A stretch of 64,000 bases of DNA from Oscheius dolichura (lineage: Eukaryota > Nematoda > Chromadorea > Rhabditida > Rhabditidae): contig OW051496.1 in the NCBI GenBank assembly GCA_932521035.1, positions 3,658,001-3,722,000 of the forward strand, read 5' to 3'. Position numbers and translations under genes: made by a program. Below, piece by piece: positions 35,690-46,555 of this stretch; positions within the stretch are counted from its first letter, which is position 1, and each line of letters begins with the position of its first letter. Under the pieces are notes generated by a model. It had not been told where the DNA came from. It saw nothing but the letters and a program-made list of their open reading frames with translations, and made no database searches.

Positions 35690-36409
35690 AAAATGATTTC
35701 GGTATATCGTCACACCTATGCCATTTTTTGCCCCAATTTCCTTATTTCACTGCTATTTTTTGTGTTGGTTTTACAAGGGTTTTCAACTCCAAGGTAGCAC
35801 AGCCAGGGGCTGCGCTCCCCGGACCCCCTGCCTAGTGGCTCCTCGTCTACATGCCTGTACATTCACAAATGTGATGCTATGCAGGCGCGGAGCCGGAATC
35901 GGACGATATTGTCGAGTATTTTTTGATTTTATTGAACAAATAGGCGTAAAACAGCCCGAGAAGTATAACTACCCGAAAAACATGTTAAACTACTGAAAGA
36001 ATAGGAAAAACAGAAAAGCAAAAATGTTTGTTTGCGAGCAGGATCGAACCCGGGTCGCTAGAATAGGACTTCGCATTTCATATCAAAAAACGAGAAAACG
36101 TAAAATTGTACTTTATTTTCCTCCAACAACGCTAACTACGGCAATTTGCACGCCAGAGGCTCCCACCACGAGTGTCCGTTAGACCTTTGAATGTCGTCTT
36201 TTTTCTTGACAGACTATACAGAAAGAATTATAGAAAGGGTATCAGAAAAGTTATAGCAAAAAGATCAAAACTTATTGCACAACCTAGTATGTTGTTATTT
36301 CTATGTGCGCTGAATTTTGTCTTCAACTTTTCGTTCCCTTTTTGACCTTGGCTAAAACTAAATTATTTAGTCTAAATAGCCGCGTCGCGAAGCGACAGCT
36401 AACCATAAA
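35690..36409. other. Repeat-rich spacer with tRNA-like fragment
   Basis: No coding gene recognised. On the - strand, 36030-36065 contains a T-arm/B-box-like stretch (GGGTTCGATCC) with no complete cloverleaf, best read as a tRNA-derived repeat remnant. A short palindromic GATATACCGAAA...TTTCGGTATATC lies at 35680-35710. Confidence 0.45.
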
Positions 36410-36998
36410 ATCCGTTTGTTAAAAAGAGGAATCTCAATAAAAAGGGTGATTTGGGAGAGCCTACAAAAAGGGAACAATACTCGTTCAGTTAAAATATAAC
36501 CAAATCACGGCTACCGGTTAGGATCGACCACTTTCAGTCTTCTACTTTGATTTTTCCTTTTTATTTATAATCTACGAGGGGGGCTGCCGCCCCCCTCGAC
36601 CCCCCGCCCAGGCCCGTCCTATCAGTATGCTCTTATTCATGGGAAGAAGCCTGTTTGAAATGCTTACATCTACATCGTATTCTACTTTTCCCCAGTTTCA
36701 TTCTTTTCAACTTACGAGGGGGGCTGCCGCCCCCCTCGACCCCCCGCATATGTCCGCTTTGTCAGTATTCCGTGTCATGGAAATACCCGATCCCAGAGAC
36801 AATGCCTTCATTTTTTTTTCCCAGAGTCCTATTTTCCATGGCTGAACATAATTCATTGCCGAAAATAGCAGAGAAAGGGCAATATCCAAAAAGATAGCCG
36901 TGATTTGGTTATATTTTAACTGAACGAGTATTGTTCCCTTTTTGTAGGCTCTCCCAAATCACCCTTTTTATTGAGATTCCTCTTTTTAACAAACGGAT
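36410..36998. mobile_element. Foldback element with 104-bp inverted arms
   Basis: Arms 36410-36513 and 36895-36998 are near-perfect inverted copies (ATCCGTTTGTTAAAAAGAGG ends). The centre has two direct copies of a 35-bp GC-rich unit (36573-36607 and 36713-36747), each containing the self-complementary GGGGGGCTGCCGCCCCCC. No ORF of note and no clear target duplication. Confidence 0.8.
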
Positions 36999-37394
36999 TG
37001 TTCGCTTTTTGTTGATATTCGGTAGAATATCATGGATCTTAAAGCTTGCGCCGCGAAAATAAGAGACACAACAAAAAATTGTAGTGTCCAACGAAGCCAC
37101 GAATGAAGTCGTTTTAGGAAGCATTTACGGCTCTACAGTCCAACTGCTAGAACAAATGCGCTCTTCAAAAAATAAGAAAGCCACGGCGAGGGAGCGCCGC
37201 AGCTGCTTGATGGGCGAAATTTGCTGGCCATTTAAAAAAAAAAGTGAATACAACGTTCGATCGGGCTCAAAGAGCTGATCAAAATCATCTATCAAACTTT
37301 TATTTTCCGTGGAAATCATCCATTTTCCAAAAATTGTCCATTGGCCAAATAGCGCAGTGGGTTTGGGCAAAACAAGATAGAACGGAGTATAAAA

Positions 37395-37465
37395 GATTAA
37401 GGCCGAGCGGGATCGAACCCTCGACCTATTGAGCCGTAATTTCAATACGCACTGCGCCATGTGGG
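37395..37465 (-). repeat. tRNA-derived repeat (SINE-like)
   Basis: On the - strand the stretch reads ACATGGCGCAGTGCG (A-box-like) then GAGGGTTCGATCCCGC (B-box-like) at tRNA-like spacing, but the acceptor stem halves do not pair. It is better called a pol III-derived repeat than a functional tRNA. Confidence 0.55.
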
Positions 37466-38062
37466 TATTCAGTTTTTTCGGAATTTCGCAATCACATGGA
37501 ATTATTTTTTGGTTTGGTTTATCAGATCGGCCACACGGAGATCTACCTAGGAAGTGTTCATATGCCCCGTAAAGCCGTCTCTGTCAAAAGTTATGAGGTC
37601 ATTGACAGAACTTACCCTTCACCCTAGTAGCTGAAAAACTAATCCATCTACCTAATTTTTTTATTACATATTCGGAATCAGTGTAAAAAACTGTATATAT
37701 AACTGTTTTGAAAAGGTTTTTAGATGGGCACACAACCTTGTTCAAAAAAGGCCACGGCGAAAAGCACCCCGTCGACGAAGTGCCGCATCTGTTTGATGCT
37801 GTGGCTCTTCCATTTTTTCAGCCAATTTTCATGAAAATTGGTACCAAGGTGTAAAAGACCATCCCAAATAAGATAGCCATGTCACACTTCCAAAATTCTG
37901 TAGCCGAAAAGAGCTACCGAAACAATCATCAACAAATATTGTTGACGCAATAGCTTAAAAACTAATCCACCAACCCAATTGTTTTATTACATATTCAGAA
38001 TCAGCGTAAAAAACTGTATATATAGCTGCTTTGTAAAAGTTTTTCAATGCGTACAAAAAGTT

Positions 38063-38375
38063 TTGAAAAAAAAGAGCCACAGCGGAAAGAGCCACAGCGG
38101 AAAGCGCCACAGCGAGCGGACGCAGACGGCGTACGGCGTACGGCGTACGGCGCCACTTTCCAAAACACGTTTGTAGTCGTAGCTCATCTATTTTATGGGC
38201 AAATTTCATAAAAATTGGTCACTAGGGGTAATCAACTACGAGGAAAACGATTGTGAAGTCAGATTTTTGATATCTTCTAACTGAACAAAGTTACACCATT
38301 AAAATCAAAAAAAGGGCTTGGCATGTGCTCTGAGTAAACCCAAATCACGCCCGGCGCTTCGCGCCGGGCTCGATT
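38063..38375. repeat. Inverted repeat arm, left of kinase
   Basis: Matches the reverse complement of 41716-41988 over its length (GAGCCACAGCGGAAAGCGCC, CGTAGCTCATCTATTTTATG, TTGGCATGTGCTCTGAGTAA). The left copy has extra short tandem repeats (GAGCCACAGCGGAAA twice; GTACGGC three times) and ends in a CGGCGCTTCGCGCCG hairpin. It abuts the 3' end of the kinase gene. Confidence 0.85.
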
Positions 38376-38416
38376 GTTACCAAGCGCCGAGGACAAGTTT
38401 AAATACGGATACTTAC

Positions 38417-39765
38417 CGTAAGATTCGAATCACAGGATACCATTGGTCGACCTCGAACATTTATTGGCCCCGGTTGGTTGAAACTGGGTGCTGGATCAAC
38501 GGGAACTACTGAAGAGTCTGCTTTGGATCCAAAATGGTCAATGACCTCTTTTAGCGACGGTCTGTCAGCGACGATTGTATGCCAGCATCTAAATTTGCCC
38601 AAATTTTTACAAGTCATTAGGTTCCAGCCGTGGGAGGGCTCTAATGAGTAGAGAACTCAAAAATAGGAAGAGGAAACCGCCTACCTTTGGATAAATCTTG
38701 CCGTATTCTCATCAATCTGCTCTGAAGTAAAAACAGGACGGGCCCCCTCTCTAACTGCCTGTAAATCTATGACCAATTCGTTCCCCCCTAATCCTGTATA
38801 CGGCTTTCTAAAAACAAAATGATAAATTAGCTGTATTCTTCCCACGTTCGGTGGAACAGTTCCCAAATTATTATAGCCAATGAGTAGATGTCCGCTGCCG
38901 GGCCATACTTCCTCGTAGTGATCACTTCCGGTGCCATATAGCGATAGGTCCCGACGCTGAAACAAAGCCACGAACAGTCGGATGAATTCCCTTTACCTAC
39001 CCGGGTGTATGGCTGACGTCGACATCCCTGGCTATACCAAAATCAGCCAATTTCAACTGACTTCCTACTAAGATACTGTAATGGAATAAAAATAGATAGT
39101 GGCCTTCACTTACTTGGCCGGCTTGATATCCCTATGAATAATTTGGTTTTTATGGAGATACTGTAATCCAAGGGCGATTTGCTTTACCCATCGGCATATT
39201 TGAGCGGTATCATAGTTTTTTGTTCTATCATAAATTACTGAAATATCCATAACTTCAATAATAATAAAGAGAAACCGTCGTGAAGGCTGCCGCCTTCCAC
39301 AAATTCCATAACATAGCCGAGATACCTCGAAGAATCGGAACCATTCCATAGAATTCCATATAAGTGGACTATGTTCGGATGCCTAAGCTAAATTTATGGA
39401 AAAATAGAAATAAAGAAGGTTCAACACCCCAAATAACAACAAGTTCTACCTTTACCAGGATCTCAACCTCTCTTTTATAAAGGGGTTGCTGATCTGACCA
39501 GAAGAATTCTTTGACTACAATTTGTCTAAACCGTTCTTTTCTTCAGGAATCATCCACAAACTGACCCAAAATCTTCCGACTCTCCTTTATAGACCATTCC
39601 ACCACTTCCTTTTCCAATCATTGTCAAATTTGGAAACTTATTTAGTTCATAGAAAGGAATATCTTAATGAAAGAATAAGAAATTGAACGAATAGTTACCG
39701 GGGTGCATGGTGTTTTAGACACTTGACAGGGCAGGGAATAGGTGGCTTTGGAATGGCTTTATTGA
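38417..39765 (-). CDS. Serine/threonine protein kinase (MAP3K/TAK1-like), 3' end incomplete
   Basis: Split kinase domain on the - strand. Exons carry IPKPPIPCPVKC (39700s), the glycine loop IGKGSGGMVYKG, VVKEFFW (ATP lysine), HPNIVHLYGILW and YVMEFVEGGSLHD. They continue with HRDIKP (asparagine of HRDIKPAN completed across an intron), LKLADFGIARDV, GTYRYMAPEV with IYSLAIIIWELF, and finally RCWHTIVADRPSLKEVI. All catalytic residues are present, so activity is plausible. Small introns are typical. The last visible exon ends in a good donor at 38416 (ACG|GTAAGT), but the next sequence is a repeat arm and no following exon was found, so the C-terminal tail is missing or far away. The kinase group is inferred from motif style only. 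Confidence 0.8.
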
Positions 39766-41715
39766 CTGAAGAGATAAGAAGAAGAGAGATAAGCATGCCC
39801 ACGAAGTGACTCTCCTTCTTTTCTCTCTCATCCAAGCAGTATGCTGCGATAGCTGAAACTATAGTTTAAAGGAACTCTGGAGGATTAGAAAATCCTTGAA
39901 TTCGCATGCCCCTTACGCTACGGTTGCGGGAGGAGGTCAATAGAATCAGCTGCCAAGACTTTACGGGTGCGGCAGCAGCAAATTTTCAAAAGTCGATTTT
40001 GATGATTTTTCATTCAAATTTCATGATTCTTTCATTTTATTTCTTCTAAAAAAGTTGCCTATATTGAATAAGCTATAAGCAACAATATTGTAAAAAATTG
40101 AACAGAAATTGAAGCATTTTGATTATGAACAGCATCATCACAGGGAGGCGTCTACAATACGACTAACTGAACTATTTTTTGGCATTATCTTAGCAACTCA
40201 TATATATTTCCATGTTTTACAGTCTATAGGAAGTGTAATAAGCCAAAGAAAAGACAAAGAACGGTGTAAAAGGAAGAAATTAAGAAAAAGGCAAATAGGC
40301 ATGGCTAATGACACACAAAATGATATTTTACAACTGTTGCTGGCTCATTTTTATACATTTTTTTATGTGAATAGTTAGAACACAACGTTTATAACATACT
40401 AAAGTAAGAAAAACATATAAAAGAGAGTGGCATGCTATGCTTTAAAAATTAGCTCTATGCAAGAATAGTTTCGTACCATAATACATCAAATTTTCTGTAA
40501 TATTGATATTGTTCTTCCCTCTTTCAATGTCGTAAATTATGTATAGCCTCTAACCATTATTTAGGTGCGGCCAAAACTGATAATTTGGCTTTTTCTCTCC
40601 AGTCCGTTGATCATTTTCGATGATCTTTTTTTTTAGAAGTTAGCACCCGGGCTGAAAAAAAATAACGGACAATATTTCAGAGCTGGAGGATTAGTGGAAA
40701 CATTTGAAAAATCCAAAATAAACTTTTGAATTTTGCATCTTTTGACGATTTCTCTTGAACTAGACATTTTCAGATGAAAGTTTCTATTACAAAAAAATTC
40801 AGTGAATTTTTCTGCACCGGATAACACCAAAAACAGGCTAATTTTGTGGTCAAAATCAAAAGAAAAATGGAAAATACAAGGTGGTGAAAAAACAAACCAA
40901 AACCCAGATTTTCAAAGCAGAAATTAATACGACGACCCGCCTCTGAGCCAGTTTTCCACAAAACGCTGCCTTCTAGAAAAGTATCTATCGCATCCACTGA
41001 CCTGTAACCTCTAAGAAAAGATAGAGCATATCAAAAACTATCAGAAAAATCATTTCTAGTCGTCGAGGAGCCCAAAAAGTGCGACACATAGGCGAAGCAC
41101 CTCGTCAGTGTTCTCCGAGTACGAATGGCCGCGGCCATTCGTCCCCAAAAGGGATTTTTGGCTAGTAGAGCTATTTCTAAGAGGTTCCTCATAGTTTTTT
41201 ACTGTTTTACGCATTCCTCAGTCTTCACTAGTTGGGGTAGGTGACAGTTGACCCGTTTTTTCCCATATTTCTGTTTCTAATGGCTATTGTTCTTCAAAAA
41301 TATCGTTAATTCCTCGTTAGAAATCCTTTTAAATTAGATTCTTCTCAGGAAAACTAGTTCTATTCAATCCAAATTACTCGCCGTATGTGCACAGAATACA
41401 GCAACTGATACTTCTTCCGTGAATGAACAAAGGCATTGAGTCTTCTTTTCTTCATAAAAATAAGGAAATAGTCGCAGCAGAAATAGCAAATAGAAAAGAA
41501 ATATGGGATAACCGGAATTTTAAGAGGATAACTATAGTTTCGAGGGAAATTCACTTTGTATCACAGGTACTATGTAAACCAAAAGAATTTCGTCCATTGG
41601 CACTTCTCCGAGCCTGAAGAAGTATTGCTATCATATCACCAGAGCCAAATGCACCATTTATTCGATCTATGTAGTGCTATTCTTTTTAACCTCTCTTCTT
41701 CTCAATAATAAGAGC
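39766..41715. other. A+T-rich spacer, no supported gene
   Basis: Nearly 2 kb. An open stretch at 40109-40378 has no recognisable domain. A perfect 22-bp palindrome (ACGAATGGCC/GGCCATTCGT) lies at 41121-41142. The kinase start exon may be near 39835, but I could not fix it. Confidence 0.4.
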
Positions 41716-41988
41716 CATAATCGAGCCCTGCGCGAAGCGTGGGTTTACTCAGAGCACATGCCAAGCCCTTTTTTTTATTTTAATAGTGTAACTTTTTTCA
41801 GTTAGAAGATATCAAAAATCTGACTTTACCATCGTTTTCCTTGTAGTTGATTACCCCTAGTGACCAATTTTCATGAAATTTGCCCATAAAATAGATGAGC
41901 TACGACTGCAAACGTGTTTTGAAAAGTGGCGCCGTCCGCCGTCTGCGTCCGCTCGCTGTGGCGCTTTCCGCTGTGGCTCTTTTTTTAA
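41716..41988. repeat. Inverted repeat arm, right of kinase
   Basis: Reverse-complement partner of 38063-38375. Together the arms enclose about 3.3 kb including the kinase gene. This arm lacks the tandem expansions of the left arm. Confidence 0.85.
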
Positions 41989-42016
41989 AACCTTTTGCAC
42001 GCGTCCAAAAACTTTC

Positions 42017-42309
42017 AATACTTTCCAGGTGGTCATCGTGAAATTTTATAGGATAGTTGGAATAACTTTTGAGATACTTATTAAGAGTGCCGATAATAGC
42101 TCCCTTGGATAATAAGAGACCCATAAACCCTACTATAATAACAATTCTTATCGTCGACTTGAAATTCCGTTACAAATAAATTTCACGGTACAAACCACAC
42201 AAAAATTATTGCGACAACGCTTCTGCTACGGTTGCGTAGCTTTAGATAAGGATCAAAAAACACAAAACACCACATTTTCAACAATTTTTGAAATGAATCC
42301 TCTTGAATA
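42017..42309. repeat. Kelch-linked direct duplication, copy 2
   Basis: Partner of 33809-34103. At its right end the continuous sequence seen at locus H is interrupted after CCTCTTGAATA by the retrotransposon and resumes at 44758 next to kelch copy I. Confidence 0.85.
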
Positions 42310-44743
42310 ATAGTTTTTTTTAATAATAATAGTTTTATCGCATTCGTGTCTTTTGGTCTACTTATGAGATGATGTAAGCAGTCCACACGGCGATCGCAGA
42401 GGTCCTCAGGCTGTCTCCAGTACACGTAGGCTTCTTAATCTCTTCCATTCGCGGGCGTCCTCTCGAGCTGTTGTCTGCCATCTTTCTCCCATATAATGTT
42501 TGAATTCATCGCGCCATCGTAGATGGGGACGGCCACGGCGTCTGTTGTTCTCGTAGGGTCTCCAGTTGAGGATATTCAATAGGGTCGCTGGTTCGCCGGT
42601 TGTTGACAGTTTCCTGGCGAAGTTCCATTTGGGACAGGTGACGGCTTTGTTGACAGGGCACAGTTTCGAGACGTTCATCAGGCGTTGATTCGTCCAACGG
42701 TGAAGCAGGATGATTCCTAGTATGTGGCGGGCCATCTTATGTTGTTCTGCGGACAGTCGCTGACGTTGTATTGCGCTAAGAGTCCAACACTCCGATCCGT
42801 AGGTGAAGCACGGCAAGACGACGCAGTTGAACAGTTTGGCTTTCTGTTGGATGGTGACTGTTCTACTGCGGAAGATCTTCTTGTATGTGTTGAAGGCGTG
42901 CCAGGCAGACGAGATTCGTTGAGATAGGACCTGATCGAAGTCCAGCGGGATCGACAGCTTTAATCCGAGGTAGTTGAAGCTTCTTACTGTGGTGATTGCT
43001 TTGTTGCGTACCATCAGATGGGGCGGAGCGGGAGCGTTCGTCATTGTCACCGTCTTGTCGATATTCAGCTGCAATCCGACAAGAGCACTTTCTCTGACCA
43101 AGTCGTCGAGCATTGAGGCCAATCCTTGTTGAGATGGGGAGATGAGCACGATGTCGTCGGCATAGGCGAGCCACGAAAGGGATTGGCCGTTGATGTTGTA
43201 TCCGTGAGCGTCCCAGTCCATCGATGTTAATACAGAGTTGACCGTCAGATTAAAGAGTTGCGGGCTAAGGGAACAGCCTTGTCGGACTCCTTTCTTCACG
43301 GGAACTTCTGGTTTGTCGTTGTTGACCGAGATGTATGATGTCGCGCTGCCGTAGATCTTTGCCAGAAGGGAAACCAGCTTTGAGTGAACTCCTGCCTCGA
43401 TAAGTGATTTCCAGATTCTGCTGAAGTAGACGCTGTCGAAGGCTTTTGCGTAGTCGACAAAACAGAGGAAGAGTGGCATTTGGTATTCGTTGCAGCGTTC
43501 GATGAGTTGACAGACGGAGAGAATCTGGTGAGTGGTCGAGAGTCCTTTCCGAAAGCCGGCCTGCTTCTTGTCGATTGCGTGGTCCAAACTGCGTTCGATC
43601 CGCAGAAGAATTGTCCTCATCAACAACTTGTACATCGCAGATAGCAAAGATATGGGGCGGTAGTTCGAGATGTTCGTTAAATCTCCTTTCTTGTGCAGTA
43701 GTACAGTCAGGGAGTCGGCGAACTGTTCGGGAACGCCGGTGTTGTAGAACATCTGGTTGTAGAGCTGAGTGAGATCGGGCAGTAGCTGGGGAGCCTTCTT
43801 CAGCATGTCGGATGTGATATGATCCAGTCCCGGCGAAGTTGCAGAACGGGTTCCGTTAAGGGCTTTGCTGACTTCGGAGACCAAGAACGGGGGACATGGC
43901 TCGACGTACTGTGGTTCAACATAGGTCGTTCGGGCAGTCGTACAGAGCCGTGTAGAATGATCGGACGGCGTCGGTGATGGAGTTCTGGTCACGGACAATC
44001 AATCCATTGTGGTTTCGGACAGCGAGGATGGGCTGACGTCCATGACGTTCTTTTATCACAGTGTGCATAGCGCATCTTTTGTCAATAGCTCGCTGTATTG
44101 CCTGCTCATGGTGGATCCGAAGATCGTCTTTTATGCTCCTTCGGAGATCTTTTGACAGTGCAACGAAACGTACATGATAGTGAGGGAGTCCTTGCAGCTG
44201 GGCACGTTGTCGGAACAGGACAGCCGTGGCTGCAGAGATATGACTTGGTCGTTGTCGAGGGACGCGGGCATTTTCTCGGGCGGTATTCAGTCGTTCAATC
44301 AGGCTTCTGTACGTCTCAGTAATGCTAGTAAACTTCCATGGCTGTTGTTGTATGGCAGCAGATGTTCGAAAGATGTTCCAGTCTGTAGTGAACTGCTGAG
44401 CCTTCCTATCAGATAATCGGAACCAGCGGCGCGGCAGGAGAAGACGGGCACGTGGTCAGACGCGAAGTTGAATTGGTTGAGAATGTTGACATCGCAAATG
44501 TGGGTGCGAGCTGGGGCAATGATGAAGTCGATCTGATGGAACGAAACTCCGGCTGGATGGCGCCAGGTCCACTGCTGGGATGGCTTCTTCAGGAAGAAGG
44601 TGTTCCAGATTCGGGATCTTGTGGAGTGGCATAGGTTGACGACGGACTGGCCTCGGTGATTCCGAACTCCACAAGGGTGTGGGCCAATACAGACATCTGC
44701 AGCTTCTTTTTATTATTATTATTAATATCCTATGAAACAAATA
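42310..44743 (-). mobile_element. Non-LTR retrotransposon (LINE), 5'-truncated
   Basis: On the - strand an open 530-codon stretch (42406-43998) contains a reverse transcriptase: NYRPISLLSAMYKLLMRT, AGFRKGLSTTHQI, FVDYAKAFDSV, KKGVRQGCSLSP, and the catalytic YADD box in LSWLAYADDIVLISP. The tail has RRGRPHLRWRDEF, common in CR1/RTE-like animal LINEs. Further upstream (44450-44640), in another frame, is an apurinic-endonuclease end (TWRHPAGVSFHQIDFIIAP, FASDHVPVF), so the element has an endonuclease-RT order but carries frame breaks and lacks its 5' part. A 14-bp target duplication AATCCTCTTGAATA flanks it (42296-42309, 44744-44757). An A-rich 3' tail lies at 42310-42335. Not active. Confidence 0.88.
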
Positions 44744-44792
44744 AATCCTCTTGAATAGGAATACTTTAAATGGAGGCAATGATTTATTTGTT

Positions 44793-46039
44793 TCATAGGA
44801 TATTACACTGTGTAATTGGAGAAAGGATAGCAGCCAGATGGCGGGGAATAACAATTGAAGACATATAACAGCACCGATTGGGAAGCTGGGGACCCTGTCT
44901 CCAGCTATTTCCATTAAATATTTCAGTTTTGTCGAGACATTCTGGGTCATTCCATCCTCCAATTACAAAAATCTTATTGTCAAGGACTGCTGCAGAAAAG
45001 GCATATCGAGGTTGTTTCATAGGTGGCAGTTGTTTCCATGTTCCTTTTCCTTCTAGATTACTCACTTCCAGTACAGTATTGACTATTGTCTTTCCATCAA
45101 CACCTCCCATTACAATCAGATTATTTCCATAAGAAACGAGAGAATGCTCAGAAAGAGGTGTGGGCATATCATTCATCTCCGTCCAGACACCACTCTCCGG
45201 GTCGAAACATTCCACACTTTTCAAACGATTCCAACCATCACCCAATCCACCACAGACAATGAATTTGCCATTATGAACTGCTGCAGCTGCATGATATCGA
45301 GAATATTTCATGTCCCTAAAATATTGATTAGCCCTGATTGAGCCTTGTATCAGATGTTGTATCATCTCGTTTGAGAGACGAAGCGGCCGTTGGAAACCGA
45401 GCAGCAGAGAAAAATTGGGGGAAAGTATTCAACTCACGGCATGTTAATCCATTTATTCTCCTTCGGATCATATCTTTCCACACTTTTCCAATTATTCCCT
45501 CCAAATACCCAGATGGATCCATTCCATTCCACACTGCTATTATTAATACACTGTCGCCCCTCATTCATATCGGCCAATTGTATCCATTCCAATGTTTTGT
45601 TATCCAATTTGTATAATTCCTTGAGCATAGAAATACCACCGAATACATAGATCTCTCCATCCAGATATACTCCACCTCCTTGGTCAAGTACTTTCGGTAA
45701 TTTCAATGCCAATTTGATCCATCTGTCTTGTTTCAAAATGACCATTTCATCACTTCCGCTGCCATCTTTTCTTCCTCCTCTGCCATCTTTTTCTCCTCCA
45801 AGGAGTAAAATCTAAAAGAATGTTAATTATTCTCTTCCCCAATACCCCACCGTTCCCTTATCCACTTGTCCTGGAATCAATTGTCTTTTTTCTTCCAAAG
45901 GAACGGGTCTCGCCAGGATTCTAAGATGATCTTTAAGTTGTTTCATCTCCTCCTTCAATTCTCTATTTTCCGCCTCCAGCCTACTTATTCTTCCCATAAT
46001 CAGCGTGTTTATATTCGTTTCAGAAGGATTAGTTGCCAT
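44793..46039 (-). CDS. Coiled-coil kelch-repeat protein, copy I
   Basis: The start at 46039 (MATNPSETNINTLIMGRISR) gives a one-exon coiled coil (LEAENRELKEEMKQLKDHL). Kelch exon 1 is about 45437-45810 (ILLLGGEKDGRGGRKDG, with a small internal duplication of the GGxKDG unit) and the last exon 44793-45314, ending IPRHLAAILSPITQCNIL. The intron is nearly identical to that of copy B. It has a shorter stalk than copies C-F and is apparently intact. The altered C-terminus, relative to ILSNxxE in B and H, comes from a frame change near the retrotransposon insertion. Confidence 0.8.
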
Positions 46040-46555
46040 TAGAGTAGTTGAAATAGTTTATGGAAAGATTGAGAAATGGGAAAAGTCGATTTGAACAAGG
46101 AAAGAGGCAGGGACAGTCCTTGATAAGGGAGACTTTGATAAGAAACGGAAATTGTTGCGGCTGTCGCGTTTGCCAGTGTTTGGCTAGTATAATTTTATCC
46201 ATCATCTCCTGTAATAGAAGCGCTTATGATTCATAATTTTTTACCGTACTAGAAAAAAGGCTCAGTGCCACAGCAATCCGATGCCAGGTCGATAATTCCA
46301 AGACCCTGCTCGGCCAATTGGCAACTCTAATTGGAACTACCCCAAGAAGGCTGAGAAGAATAAGAAAAGCTAGAATCAGCCAACCGGTTCGGAGCTGTTT
46401 TAGAGTGCAAATTTTCAAAAACTGGGGAGATCTGAAGAGAAATTCAACAAATAAGAAGGCCCATAAAACAACTGACAAGCGATTCCTCCGTTTGCTTTGC
46501 AAGCAACTTTCTTGTGCTATTTAACTACTTGTGCTTGCTGATAAATAATGGTTTA
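46040..46555. other. Spacer; possible membrane-protein fragment on - strand
   Basis: An open stretch 46224-46502 (-) of 92 codons has hydrophobic runs (VVLWAFLFVEFLF, GWLILAFLILLSLLGVV). It might be a fragment of a multipass membrane protein, but I cannot assign a family and no adjoining exons were found. Confidence 0.3.

Noticed and set aside
37349..37470. A functional tRNA gene
   Set aside because: A- and B-box-like words are present on the - strand, but acceptor and T-stem pairing fail.
38590..38640. A 22-bp ultra-short intron or frame break in the kinase gene
   Set aside because: Using one longer intron from the donor after FIQ to the acceptor AAATTTAG joins FIQR directly to CWHTIVADRPS, the expected kinase sequence.
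40109..40378. Small + strand gene
   Set aside because: 89-codon open frame in A+T-rich spacer with no domain, signal or paralogue.
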